Positions 1-7,642 of a stretch of 64,000 bases of DNA are shown piece after piece. How positions within the stretch are numbered: the stretch's first letter is position 1; each line of letters opens with the position of its first letter. The position numbers and the translations under genes were made by a program. The stretch is from Paenibacillus_S sp043945595 (GTDB lineage Bacteria > Bacillota > Bacilli > Paenibacillales > NBRC-103111): contig NZ_JBIFNP010000001.1 in NCBI RefSeq assembly GCF_043945595.1, forward strand, positions 5,828,001 through 5,892,000. The letters run 5' to 3'. The notes below the pieces were generated by a model that was given only the letters and a program-made list of their open reading frames with translations, searched no databases and was not told the DNA's origin.

Positions 1-1
1 A

Positions 2-805
2 ATGAATTTTGAAATTACGGCAGGAGATCATCGCGTATCCAGCTTCAATGGAGGCACCGTTCATCTTGCAGTTCCTTATACGGCGGCAGCCGGGGAAGAT
101 GCGCATGCCATCGTGAGCTACTACATTGCAGACAATGGCACGATGACGGTTATTCCTAACAGCACTTATAACGCCAATAGCCATATGCTCGATTTCAGCG
201 TGAAGCATTTCTCCACTTACGCCGTAGGCTACCATCAAGTCAAGTTCGCCGATACGGACGCAAGCTTCGCCAAGCAGCAAATTGCTTATTTGGCAGCCAG
301 AGACATTATCAACGGCGTTACTCCGGATACGTTCTCTCCGGAAGCCTCCATTACGCGCGCAGACTTCACTCTGATCCTGTCCCGGATCGCCGGCGCCGAT
401 CTGAGCGGGGCCGCAGCTCCAGCGTTTAAGGACGTACCGTCCGACCGTTATTACGCCAAGTCGGTTCAGTGGGCCGTGCAGGCGGGTATTACGGACGGCA
501 TCTCGTCCGATGCCTTCGCTCCGGACGCGCAAGTGACCCGGGAGCAAATGGCCGCGATGATCGTCCGCTTGGCGCAATCCATGCATTATACCTTGCCGGT
601 CACCGTACCAGCGGCGGATTTCGCCGATCAGGCTTCCATACCGGCCTATGCGCTGGACGCAGCCAAAGCCGTGCAGCAGGCGGGCATCGTTTCCGGCAAG
701 TCCTACAGCGACAAACAGGGCAGCTTCTTCGCTCCGAAGGATGCGGCTTCCCGCCAGGAAGCGGCCAAGATGCTGGCGATTCTCATGCAGGAAATGTTCA
801 AGTAA
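2..805 (+). CDS. SLH-domain surface protein, C-terminal part (5' truncated by window edge)
   Basis: Only the C-terminal 267 residues are inside the window; the reading frame is open to the left edge, so the ATG at position 2 need not be the start. Residues 1-75 look like the beta-rich module that often precedes SLH repeats in Paenibacillus exoproteins. Three SLH repeats follow at about 80-130, 140-190 and 205-262, with recognisable cores such as ITRADFTLIL and VTREQMAAMIV. SLH triplets bind pyruvylated secondary cell-wall polymer, so this is the cell-wall anchor of a larger secreted protein whose catalytic part lies outside the window. The anchor role is well supported; the overall function is unknown. 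Confidence 0.85.
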   Translation: MNFEITAGDHRVSSFNGGTVHLAVPYTAAAGEDAHAIVSYYIADNGTMTVIPNSTYNANSHMLDFSVKHFSTYAVGYHQVKFADTDASFAKQQIAYLAARDIINGVTPDTFSPEASITRADFTLILSRIAGADLSGAAAPAFKDVPSDRYYAKSVQWAVQAGITDGISSDAFAPDAQVTREQMAAMIVRLAQSMHYTLPVTVPAADFADQASIPAYALDAAKAVQQAGIVSGKSYSDKQGSFFAPKDAASRQEAAKMLAILMQEMFK

Positions 806-838
806 GTCGGTTGCACAGCCAGCCAAGGCCATAAAATA

Positions 839-880
839 AAAAACTGCGGGTACGCGCTTATGCGTCCCGCAGTTTTGTTT
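839..880. terminator. bidirectional intrinsic terminator
   Basis: An 11-bp inverted repeat (AAAACTGCGGG / CCCGCAGTTTT) encloses a 13-nt loop and has A/T tracts on both sides. It lies between the converging ends of the SLH gene and the molybdoenzyme gene, so it can serve both. Confidence 0.85.
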
Positions 881-893
881 TATGTTCAGAGCA

Positions 894-1566
894 TTAATCA
901 AAATCTTTGCCGACCCATTCATCCTCCGGCAGCGGCAGCGCTTCTCCGGAGAAACGCTCCTCGCGGAACGGTTCAGCCTCATTATGGAAGCCATTGCGCT
1001 CCCAGAAGCCCGGGCGGTCTTCTTTCATAAACTCGAAGCCGCGAATCCATTTGGCGCTCTTCCAGAAATACAGATGCGGCACGACCAAGCGCAGAGGCCA
1101 GCCGTGCTTCGGTGTCAGCGGCTTTCCGTCGTAACTGTGGGCAAGCAGAATCTGATCGCCCAGCAGGTCCTTAAGCGGCACATTGGTTTCATAATCCTGG
1201 TCCGCGTGGAGCATAACATGCTTGGCTTCAGGCTTCACCTTCAGCAGCTTGAGCACGTCGCGGAACAGTACGCCTTCCCATGCCGTATCCGGCTTGAACC
1301 AGCGGGTCACGCAGTGAATATCGCAGGTGATTCGGGTCTGCGGCAGGGAGAGCAGCTCCTCGTATGTAAACACGCGCTCTTCCTCGACCTCTCCAAACGC
1401 GCGAAGCGGCCCAGGCGGACATATCGTACTGCGGCACTTCCCCTTCATGCAGAATCGGAAAGCGCTCGGTCCATACTTGGCCGGGCGGCAGCCTATGGTC
1501 CAGCTTGGGATCGGTAATGACCGACGGCAGCTTCATATTTTTAATTCGTTCAGCTTTATTATGCAT
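894..1566 (-). pseudogene. sulfite oxidase-like molybdopterin oxidoreductase (YuiH-like), frameshifted
   Basis: The start is the ATG at 1566, preceded by AAGGAGG nine bases upstream. Codons 1-52 (MHNKAERIKNMKLPS...) read in one frame, and the rest of the domain reads in the next frame from about 1411 to 894. Removing one base from the CCC run at 1410-1412 joins them as ...QYDMSAW-PLRAFGEVEEER..., giving about 223 aa, the usual size of this family. The downstream half contains IHCVTRW, whose cysteine ligates molybdenum in sulfite oxidase-type enzymes. There is no signal or Tat peptide, so it should be cytoplasmic. It overlaps the preceding oxidoreductase gene by 8 bp, which implies translational coupling. 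Either a real pseudogene or a one-base sequence error; the substrate is unknown. Confidence 0.8.
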
Positions 1567-2569
1567 GGATCGATCCTCCTTGGCTTTTCGTATCGGCAGG
1601 ATACACAAGGCCCATCTGCCGTCTCGCTTCCGTCATGATTTCCATAGCGGCCATCGAATGGGCGAAGGAGTTGGTAGCCGACTCTCTTGCGCCGCTGTTC
1701 AGGATGCGAATGAATTCCTCCACCTCATAGTACATGGCAGCCCCGTTCTGAGGCCGGGTGATCTCCTCCACATACCCGTCGCGGTAGCGGATTTCGACCT
1801 TGTCGGGCGAGCTGATTTTGTCGATAACCAGGGGCCCCCACTCTCCCTGAATTTCCGATGGAAGCTCGGAATGAGTAATTTTGGAATACATAATGACGCC
1901 GTCCATCTCATCATACTTGACGATCAGGCTTCCCTCTCCATCTACGCCGGAGCTGAGTAAAACACCCTCCGCCTTCACCTCATTCGGGCTGCCGAACAGG
2001 ACGGCCATCGGATAAATGCAGTACACGCCCAAATCCATCAATGCCCCATTGGAATAAACGGGATTAAACGCATTGAGCACTGTCCCTTCCTTAAAAGCGT
2101 CATAACGCGAGGAATATTGGCAGTAGCTTGCGAAATAACGGCGGATCGGGCCGATTTTGTACAAATGCTCGCGAATGGCCTGAAAATTAGGCAGCAGCGT
2201 CGATTTCAACGCTTCCATCAGCAGAACGTTATTGCTGCGGGCCGCGGCGATCATCGCCTGAAGCTCCGCTGTATTGGAAGCGATAGGCTTCTCGCACAGC
2301 ACATGCTTACCGTGGTTCATTAATAGAATCGCCTGTTCGGCATGGTATGAGTTCGGGCTCGCGATATATACGGCATCGAATGTATCGCTTTGAGCCATGG
2401 CTTGTACATCCGTATACGTATGCGGGATATCGAATTTGGAGGCGAATGCCCTCGCCTTCTCTTCAGTACGGGAATAGACCGCGGTCAGCGCAAATTGCGG
2501 ATGAAGCCTGGCCGCTTGGATCAAAGCCTCCGTAATCCAGTTCGTACCTATAACGGCAAATCGTATCAT
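1559..2569 (-). CDS. Gfo/Idh/MocA-family NAD(P)-dependent oxidoreductase
   Basis: The ATG at 2569 (MIRFAVIGTNWI) follows AAAGGAAG. The frame extends further upstream, but without a better start. The 336-aa protein opens with a Rossmann fold whose glycine motif reads AVIGTNWI, a variant of GxGxxG typical of this superfamily, and carries the family motif CEKPIA near residue 95. The C-terminal half is the GFO/IDH/MocA alpha-beta domain. Such enzymes oxidise or reduce sugars, inositols or related polyols with NAD(P); the substrate cannot be told from sequence. The stop codon lies inside the start region of the molybdoenzyme gene, so the two form an operon. Confidence 0.88.
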   Translation of the reverse strand: MIRFAVIGTNWITEALIQAARLHPQFALTAVYSRTEEKARAFASKFDIPHTYTDVQAMAQSDTFDAVYIASPNSYHAEQAILLMNHGKHVLCEKPIASNTAELQAMIAAARSNNVLLMEALKSTLLPNFQAIREHLYKIGPIRRYFASYCQYSSRYDAFKEGTVLNAFNPVYSNGALMDLGVYCIYPMAVLFGSPNEVKAEGVLLSSGVDGEGSLIVKYDEMDGVIMYSKITHSELPSEIQGEWGPLVIDKISSPDKVEIRYRDGYVEEITRPQNGAAMYYEVEEFIRILNSGARESATNSFAHSMAAMEIMTEARRQMGLVYPADTKSQGGSIHA

Positions 2570-2700
2570 GTTGGACTTCCTTTCTTTGCTGCGGGACAAG
2601 CAAGCTATTCTTCCTCTCTATTGTAGTACAAATAATGCCGCCCCGCTTCTTTTTTCATCAAATTCCGACTTCAGCATCATCGGCTTCCAAGCATTTGTCC

Positions 2701-3603
2701 CTAGTCTTGTTCATCGGCATACCACGGATTCAAATGAATCAGCACTTCATCTACATCGGGATGGCGGCTCATAATGAGCTGTTTAATTTTCCGCGAAATG
2801 TCATGCCCCTGCTGAATCGTCAGCTCCCCGGGAACCCCAAGCCTTGCATCCACCAAAATGTAATGGCCGTGCTCTCTTGCGCGCAGCCGGTCGATCCGCT
2901 TCACTTCCGCAATCGATTGAATAAGCTGGGCATACTCATCCAGCTTCTCCTGCGCAATGTTTTTTTCCATCAGCACGTCGAAAGCTTCCTGTCCCATATG
3001 CACAGCCAACCTCAATACGAGAATGGAGACGATAATTCCGGCCAGCGGATCGCCATAGGACAAATAATGAATGCCGTAGGCTTCCCCGAACAAAGCCAGA
3101 CCGATCCCTGCTACCGCCGCAATCGATGCGTAGACATCCGCCAAATGATCGTACGCCGTGGCCAGCAGGCCTTTGCTGTTCATGCTCTTGCCGATCCGCA
3201 GCGTATAAATGTACAAGATCAGCTTCCACACAAAGGAGATGAACGCGGCGGCCAGCGCGAAATAGCTTGCCTGGACCGGCTCTTCAAAGAAAGCCGCTAC
3301 CGCTTCATAAGCAATGTACAGTGCGGCAATGATCATAATGACGGCCACGACGGCCGAAGCCAGCACTTCCGCCTTGCCGTGACCATAAGGATGGTCATCA
3401 TCGGCCGGACGCTGGGAGATGCGCATCGAAGTCAGCGAAGCGAAGGTGGCGATCACATCCCCTGCGTTATGCACGCCGTCAGCCAGCAGTACTTGGCTTT
3501 TGAATAGCAGACCGACGATAATTTTGATCGTAGTCAATAGAACGTTGCTGATTAAGCTGATCCATATCGCCAAGATGGAAGCGCGATTCCCTTTGTTCAT
3601 CAT
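2701..3603 (-). CDS. cation diffusion facilitator (CDF) family metal exporter
   Basis: The 300-aa protein has the CDF plan: six predicted membrane segments over about residues 12-205 and a cytoplasmic C-terminal domain. Transmembrane helix 2 carries LLADGVHNAGDV (H45 and D49), and helix 5 carries AYDHLADVYAS, a DxxxD arrangement where zinc exporters such as YiiP have HxxxD. HPYGHGKAE is the usual helix 2-3 loop. CDF proteins exchange Zn, Mn, Fe or Co for protons; the helix-5 aspartate is compatible with manganese, but that is inference. Two tandem ATGs at 3603 and 3600 are possible starts; a TTG at 3633 has no ribosome-binding site. A terminator-like hairpin lies in the leader (3636-3670), suggesting attenuation. 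Confidence 0.9.
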   Translation of the reverse strand: MMNKGNRASILAIWISLISNVLLTTIKIIVGLLFKSQVLLADGVHNAGDVIATFASLTSMRISQRPADDDHPYGHGKAEVLASAVVAVIMIIAALYIAYEAVAAFFEEPVQASYFALAAAFISFVWKLILYIYTLRIGKSMNSKGLLATAYDHLADVYASIAAVAGIGLALFGEAYGIHYLSYGDPLAGIIVSILVLRLAVHMGQEAFDVLMEKNIAQEKLDEYAQLIQSIAEVKRIDRLRAREHGHYILVDARLGVPGELTIQQGHDISRKIKQLIMSRHPDVDEVLIHLNPWYADEQD

Positions 3604-3635
3604 TTGTGACCCCCGCCAGAAGTTTTTCCCCAAGG

Positions 3636-3670
3636 AAACAAAAACCCTCGACCGGTTCGGGTCAAGGGTT
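3636..3670 (-). promoter_or_regulatory. terminator hairpin in the CDF leader (candidate attenuator)
   Basis: Read on the minus strand, AACCCTTGACC pairs with GGTCGAGGGTT over 11 bp (one G-U) around a 6-nt loop and is followed by a U-rich tract. It sits about 33 nt before the CDF start codon in the same orientation and ends no upstream gene, because the neighbour at 3982 points the other way. With the promoter at 3746-3774 this defines a leader of about 135 nt ending in a terminator. Confidence 0.6.
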
Positions 3671-3745
3671 GGGCATTTTTAATTTAGTTGGTATCCAGTT
3701 GGTTATATTCATGTCAATCACCATACCTATAAAGAGCATCAACTT

Positions 3746-3774
3746 AATATAGCACGTATGCGGGGGGTTGTAAA
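3746..3774 (-). promoter_or_regulatory. sigma-A type promoter of the CDF gene
   Basis: Minus strand TTTACA, 17 nt, TATATT. Transcription would start near 3739, giving a leader of about 135 nt that contains the terminator hairpin at 3636-3670. Confidence 0.6.
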
Positions 3775-3795
3775 ATCGGCCCTTTCAAAGCATGA

Positions 3796-3824
3796 TTTAC
3801 ATATCGGGCCTGCGGTTCTATAAT
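3796..3824 (+). promoter_or_regulatory. sigma-A promoter of the ynfA-like gene
   Basis: TTTACA, 17 nt, TATAAT: near-consensus spacing and hexamers. The predicted transcript starts near 3831 and has an untranslated leader of about 150 nt with several GC-rich inverted segments. I do not recognise a known riboswitch in it. Confidence 0.65.
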
Positions 3825-3981
3825 GGGGACGGATGCGGGCTTCGCGTTCCGGAACAAGCGGCAGACGTGCATTTAAGCAAAGCCCTTGCCGGAGGCGTTC
3901 GTCGCCGCGTGATATGACGCTACTGTCGTGAACGGCGCTGTTACCTAAATTTTTGCACCAATCCCAAGAGGAGGTTATGTA

Positions 3982-4308
3982 GTGGTTTATGCCATTGTAT
4001 TATTCGTTATTGCCGGTCTGGCCGAAATCGGCGGGGGATACTTGATCTGGCTTTGGCTTCGGGAATCCAAACCGTGGGGCCTCGGTCTGGCCGGCGGCAT
4101 TATCCTCGTATTGTACGGCATCGTTCCTACACTTCAGAGCTTCCCCTCCTTCGGCAGAGTATACGCTGCATATGGCGGGGTGTTCGTGTTGTTGTCCGTT
4201 CTCTGGGGCTGGTGGGTCGATAAAAAAGCCCCGGACCTGTACGATTGGGTCGGGGCTGCCGTTTGTCTGCTTGGGGTCGCCATCATGCTATGGGCGCCGC
4301 GTTCATAA
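3982..4308 (+). CDS. ynfA: YnfA family (UPF0060) small inner-membrane protein
   Basis: The 108-aa protein has four predicted membrane helices (about residues 2-25, 31-50, 58-78 and 88-106) and the family hallmarks GLAEIGGGYLIWLWLRE near the N-terminus and the WVGAAVCLLGVAIM helix at the C-terminus. YnfA proteins are SMR-fold relatives of about 108 residues and are suspected, not proven, to be exporters. The start is GTG at 3982, set by AGGAGG six bases upstream. It is a single gene with its own promoter, divergent from the CDF exporter. Confidence 0.9.
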   Translation: MVYAIVLFVIAGLAEIGGGYLIWLWLRESKPWGLGLAGGIILVLYGIVPTLQSFPSFGRVYAAYGGVFVLLSVLWGWWVDKKAPDLYDWVGAAVCLLGVAIMLWAPRS

Positions 4309-4451
4309 GCTTCTCGGACGGGCGGCTCCCTTATGACCTTATAACGGTCCGGGAGGCCCGAGGATCCAAACCTTAGTTATACCTTTTTGCCCAGCCATGA
4401 ACTGCCGGTTTCCTGTGCAGAGCAACTTACAAAAACTGCCGCTGCAGCCGC

Positions 4452-5210
4452 TCATCCATCGGCTCGTTGTCCGAGAACAGCTGCGGAGCGGAACCGCAGC
4501 ATCTCGCTTAGTACCGCCTCCAGCTTCACGGTATCGCACACCCGGACCACGGCGTCACCGAGCCTCCCCTTGAACATCGCCCCTCTTCGCTCCAGCACTT
4601 CCTCCACCTTCCAGAAATGCTCCGACCAGGATAGGCCGCAGTGTCTGCGCGAAGGGACCGGTATTTCCGTACCGTCCGGAAGAACAGTAACCAGCTGCTC
4701 GCGGCTGTCGGTCATTCTTCCCGGGATGTCGAGCCATTCCTCGACGCCATGCATAAACGTGTTGCGGCGCAGATCCACGCCTACCAGCAGAATCGTTGCT
4801 CTGCGGTCAAGCAGCTTACCCCAGACCGAGCCTCTCGCGCAAGGCGTATCGAACTGTTCGTCTCCTGCGGTAAAAGCCGAGGCATCCTCGCCCAGCGCAG
4901 CTACCGAATGAGTTGGGTGCCAGGAGCGGATCACCCCCGGCCTTTTGCGGAACAGCTCGGTAAGAACCCCGACACAAGTAGCCGAATCCTCCACATAGAA
5001 TCGCGGATTTCGCGCGTTGATGTAGGACCAGGTATGCGCAGGCAGCACCAGCAGCCCCTCCTTCATCACCTCGGATAAAGCATCCAGAACCGTATCCGCT
5101 CCGCCTTCGACCTCACCCAAGCTTTTCATCGACGAGTGGACAAGCAGCGTACCCTGCCTGTCGATCCCCAGCTGCTCCAGCTCCTCTATTAGCGTAGATT
5201 TCGTATGCAT
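4452..5210 (-). CDS. AAC(3)-family aminoglycoside N-acetyltransferase-like protein (YokD type)
   Basis: The 252-aa protein matches the antibiotic N-acetyltransferase (AAC(3)) family along its length: LLVHSSMKSLGEVEGGADTV near residue 22, LVLPAHTWS near 54, and the acceptor-site region with RSWHPTHSVAALG near 95. The conserved histidines and the late MHGVEEWLDIPGR segment are present. AAC(3) enzymes move an acetyl group from acetyl-CoA to the 3-amino group of 2-deoxystreptamine drugs, but chromosomal YokD-like members often have other or unknown substrates, so resistance should not be assumed. The start is ATG 5210 behind GGAGGGG. This ribosome-binding site lies inside a tandem repeat made of copies of the gene's own first 11 codons. 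Confidence 0.85.
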   Translation of the reverse strand: MHTKSTLIEELEQLGIDRQGTLLVHSSMKSLGEVEGGADTVLDALSEVMKEGLLVLPAHTWSYINARNPRFYVEDSATCVGVLTELFRKRPGVIRSWHPTHSVAALGEDASAFTAGDEQFDTPCARGSVWGKLLDRRATILLVGVDLRRNTFMHGVEEWLDIPGRMTDSREQLVTVLPDGTEIPVPSRRHCGLSWSEHFWKVEEVLERRGAMFKGRLGDAVVRVCDTVKLEAVLSEMLRFRSAAVLGQRADG

Positions 5211-5317
5211 CCTAGCCCCTCCGTTAGCGTAGATTTCTTGTGCATTATAGACCTTAAATCAGCATAGGACTCTTGTGTATCCTAGCCCATTCATCGGCCT
5301 AGATTTCTTGCGCATCC
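5178..5317 (-). repeat. four tandem 35-bp units spanning the AAC(3) start
   Basis: On the minus strand four consecutive units of exactly 35 bp run 5317-5283, 5282-5248, 5247-5213 and 5212-5178. Each has a core like GGATGCNCAAGAAATCTA. The last unit holds the real start codon and codons 1-11; the three upstream units are progressively diverged copies. Since 35 is not a multiple of 3, the copies are not in frame with each other. Confidence 0.85.
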
Positions 5318-5703
5318 TAATTCCTCTGCAACCAGATGATAATGTGATTCTAAAGCCTGGCGGGCATAGCCGCAACCACCTTTCTTAACATAAGCCGGAT
5401 TGTCCTTGGTCCTGTGCAAAAGTATGAACAGCGGCAAGCCGCCAGCTATCACAGCTAAGGGCGAGAAATTCGAGGAGGGAAGACGATGCGCGCAGCTATC
5501 GGCTCCACTGTTAATACCAATCTATTGATGGAGACCGCCGCGGAAACATTCCGCTCCGTGTGTTGTTGATTTCGGTGCCGATCATTCGTGATCCAATCGA
5601 TGGAAGTATGGACAGAAGGCAACCTGCCGCTCTAGCCGCCCTGCGGCATCCGGAGCTGTTCGAACCGGCGCCACGGCGGTTGTGCGCGGGGGAGCTGACA
5701 GCA
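5318..5703. other. intergenic stretch without a convincing gene
   Basis: Between the 35-bp repeat and the terminator at 5704 I see no gene with family resemblance. The only start with a good ribosome-binding site is the 27-codon frame at 5486, listed separately. The segment 5318-5480 shows no repeat or structured RNA that I recognise. Confidence 0.4.
5486..5569 (+). CDS. possible 27-aa small ORF
   Basis: An ATG at 5486 follows GAGGAGGG with a 5-6 nt spacer and opens a 27-codon frame (MRAAIGSTVN...FRSVCC) ending in TGA at 5567-5569. The ribosome-binding site is the only support. The peptide has two terminal cysteines, no signal sequence and no family I recognise. It could be a real small protein, the relic of a larger gene, or chance. 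Confidence 0.2.
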   Translation: MRAAIGSTVNTNLLMETAAETFRSVCC

Positions 5704-5752
5704 AACAGCCTGGGTCCCTGTTTTTCGTCAGGGACCCAGGCTGTTGCTTTTG
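5704..5752. terminator. strong intrinsic terminator
   Basis: A perfect 17-bp stem (AACAGCCTGGGTCCCTG and its complement) around a TTTTTCGT loop, followed by GCTTTTGTT on the plus strand. It lies just past the stop of the YkuK-like gene on the minus strand and also ends any plus-strand transcript from the region before it. Confidence 0.8.
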
Positions 5753-5776
5753 TTGGCATGGAGGCAGGCGCACAAA

Positions 5777-6355
5777 TCACATCACTTGCCGGTGACCAAG
5801 CTTTTTCGTATATCGGTTCGCATAAGCGGAGGCACAATAAGAGTCGGGCTTCACTCTCGCAGCATACATTCCCATCGCTTCCACTCGAGCGATCATTTCC
5901 TGCACATACAGAGACGTTTTGTTCCGGTAGGGCTCGGTGCCTGCATCAATATCAATGAAGGTTTCCAGCACGGCCCCTTGATAAACATAGGGCAGCAGCA
6001 GCTCCTCCATTTGGTGCACCTCTGCTGTGGAGAAGTAGCAGGCGATCTCCTGGGACAGGGAGGTCTCCATCGACAGCTTCTCCCTTAACGAGGTCAGCTC
6101 TCTTGGGACAATGACCTGCCGATAGCAAGCCCACGCTCCTTTACCCAGCCTCCGGATAATGACGCCGGTAATAAACTTCGTACAATCGCGGTGTACCTGA
6201 CTATCGGTTCCGATGGCAAATTGGTAATGTGCCTTGGGATCTTGAGCGATAAACCGCAGAATACGATGAAACACCTCATCAAACGACAGCTTGCTTTCGG
6301 TCATGTTCTGAAATCTCAAATCAGGACACACGGGCACTGCTTCCATTCGTTTCAT
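5777..6355 (-). CDS. YkuK-like DUF458 (RNase H-like fold) protein
   Basis: The protein resembles Bacillus subtilis YkuK, a DUF458 family member with a predicted RNase H-like fold: LSFDEVFHRILRFIAQDP, then FAIGTDSQVHRD (GTDSQ is the first acidic-strand motif), the central ITGVIIRRLGKG, and late VKPDSYCASAYANRYTK. The biochemical role is unknown; YkuK-type genes are linked to sporulation and stress in Bacillus. I chose ATG 6355 (AGGTGA just upstream, 192 aa). An in-frame ATG at 6382 with AAAGG close by is an alternative, and YkuK itself is about 172 aa, so even ATG 6304 cannot be excluded. A strong terminator lies downstream. Confidence 0.75.
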   Translation of the reverse strand: MKRMEAVPVCPDLRFQNMTESKLSFDEVFHRILRFIAQDPKAHYQFAIGTDSQVHRDCTKFITGVIIRRLGKGAWACYRQVIVPRELTSLREKLSMETSLSQEIACYFSTAEVHQMEELLLPYVYQGAVLETFIDIDAGTEPYRNKTSLYVQEMIARVEAMGMYAARVKPDSYCASAYANRYTKKLGHRQVM

Positions 6356-6382
6356 AGGGTCACCTGTACAAAGTACATTCAT

Positions 6383-6570
6383 CCTTTCATTCTATTTTAG
6401 ATACTATAGTTTATTCCGCAGTTCGCCATTATGACCACTTTTCAGGCTGATGGGCTTGTAATGTCCGCCCGGATAACCATAAAATCGGTCAAAAAAATCA
6501 CCGGCGCTCCCGCACACGGTGACTTGAAGACTTCGCGAACCTGTAACTTCAGATCCTGCTGCACTGTTGT
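6383..6570. other. intergenic region upstream of the YkuK-like gene
   Basis: This stretch separates the 43-bp repeat from the YkuK-like start. An AT-rich minus-strand segment at 6390-6415 contains TATAGT- and TAAAAT-like hexamers that could be a -10 element, but no clear -35 partner. Nothing else was recognised. Confidence 0.3.
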
Positions 6571-6740
6571 TTACTCTAGGTTCTCTGCTTCTTTGTCACT
6601 CCTGCAGTTCGTTTTCCCCTGGCTCACTACTTCTTTACTGCTACTTCAGCTCCTTCTCACTCTGGCTCACTGCTTCTTCGACACTCCTGCAACTCCTTCT
6701 TACTCTGGCTCACTACTTCTTCGACACCTGCAGTTTCTTC
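6571..6740 (-). repeat. tandem 41-43 bp repeat derived from the rhomboid gene 3' end
   Basis: Immediately after the rhomboid stop (TAA at 6743-6741) four units follow on the minus strand: 6740-6700 (41 bp), 6699-6657, 6656-6614 and 6613-6571 (43 bp each). Each resembles GAAGGAGTTGCAGGAGTGTC...GTGAGCCAGAGTAA, that is, the last 11 codons of the gene including the stop codon. Copies near the gene are the best preserved, and most units keep the TAA or TGA. Confidence 0.8.
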
Positions 6741-7425
6741 TTACTCTGGCTCACCCTGCCGTTCCTGCAGTTCTTGCTCCGCCTGCTGCAGCTGCCGCTC
6801 CAGCTCGGCTCTTTGCCGGAGATGCCGTCTTTTGATAAACAACGACATCAGCCCCATCACGGCAAGCCCTCCGATAAAACCGCCGAAATGAGCATACAAA
6901 TCAATATGCGGCACGATGATCGACTGAAGAAAACCGATCACAAGAATCGTAATAACCGTTTGCTTCGTTTGCTGATCGATCAGGTCACTTGCGGAAAATG
7001 GCCAGAAACAAATACGCGGCGTACACGCCGTAGATCGCGCCGGAAGCCCCGGCAGAAATAAAGTAATCGCTGTGGAACCAGGCGCTTGCCAAATTTCCGG
7101 CAATCCCGCACAGCAGATAGAGCAGCGCATACCTCCAGACACCCAGCATCCGTTCAAGGGGCGGAGCAAACACGTACAATGTAAAGCTGTTGAAGAACAA
7201 GTGAGCAAAACCGATATGAACGAACATCGCTGTAATATAACGCCACCATTCGGGAACCATCCCCGGGAGATCGAATAAAGCGCCGAAGCGCAGCAGCGTT
7301 CGGGAATCCTCTGAAGACCCGGTCCATTCCATCAGCCCCAGCACAACAAGATGAATGCAGATCAATACCGTCGTAACAGGATACAATCTAACGTACTGCT
7401 TTAAGCTTTCCGTTCGCAGAAACAT
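6741..7425 (-). pseudogene. rhomboid family intramembrane serine protease, frameshifted
   Basis: The first 146 codons (ATG 7425, behind GGGGAAG) hold helices 1-5 with the conserved HIGFAHLFFN segment and the catalytic serine in SAGASGAIYG. The frame then stops at TGA 6987-6985. The next frame continues at once with DLIDQQTKQTV..., the catalytic histidine helix DLYAHFGGFIGG, and a coiled-coil-like tail rich in Q, E and R ending at 6741. One surplus base near 6985-6988 (AAG-T-GAC-CTG) explains the break, and the joined protein is about 228 aa. Rhomboids cleave membrane-spanning substrates within the bilayer. Both catalytic residues are intact, so this is either a very recent pseudogene or a sequence error. 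The 3' end has been tandemly duplicated (6571-6740). Confidence 0.8.
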
Positions 7426-7604
7426 GTTTTTGCTTCCCCACTCTTTTCCACGTATTTGTCTAGCGTAAGCTTCAGCCTTATGTACATAGTATTCCCTGCC
7501 GGACGGAAATGCAAAATTAACACAGATGGGAAGGGCCGCTGAAAAAACGCTCGCTGCTGCGCGTACAGACTTCTGGACTTTGGCTGGCTCTCTCCCTACA
7601 CTAC

Positions 7605-7642
7605 GGAAAAAAGACTACCGGCTAAGGAGGCCAGGCAGTCTT
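7605..7642 (-). terminator. terminator of the haem-uptake operon
   Basis: On the minus strand AAGACTGCCTGGC pairs with GCCGGTAGTCTT across a 7-nt loop and is followed by six T residues. It begins at the sortase stop codon. Confidence 0.7.

Noticed and set aside
3825..3981. Guanidine (ykkC) or fluoride riboswitch before the ynfA-like gene
   Set aside because: The conserved blocks of these classes were not found in the leader.
5178..5317. CRISPR array
   Set aside because: Units are contiguous without spacers and have decayed copies of a gene start.
6980..6990. Programmed +1 frameshift like that of RF2 in the rhomboid gene
   Set aside because: The context is AAG TGA C with no internal Shine-Dalgarno at the right distance, and AAG cannot re-pair well in +1. 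A one-base error or mutation is simpler.
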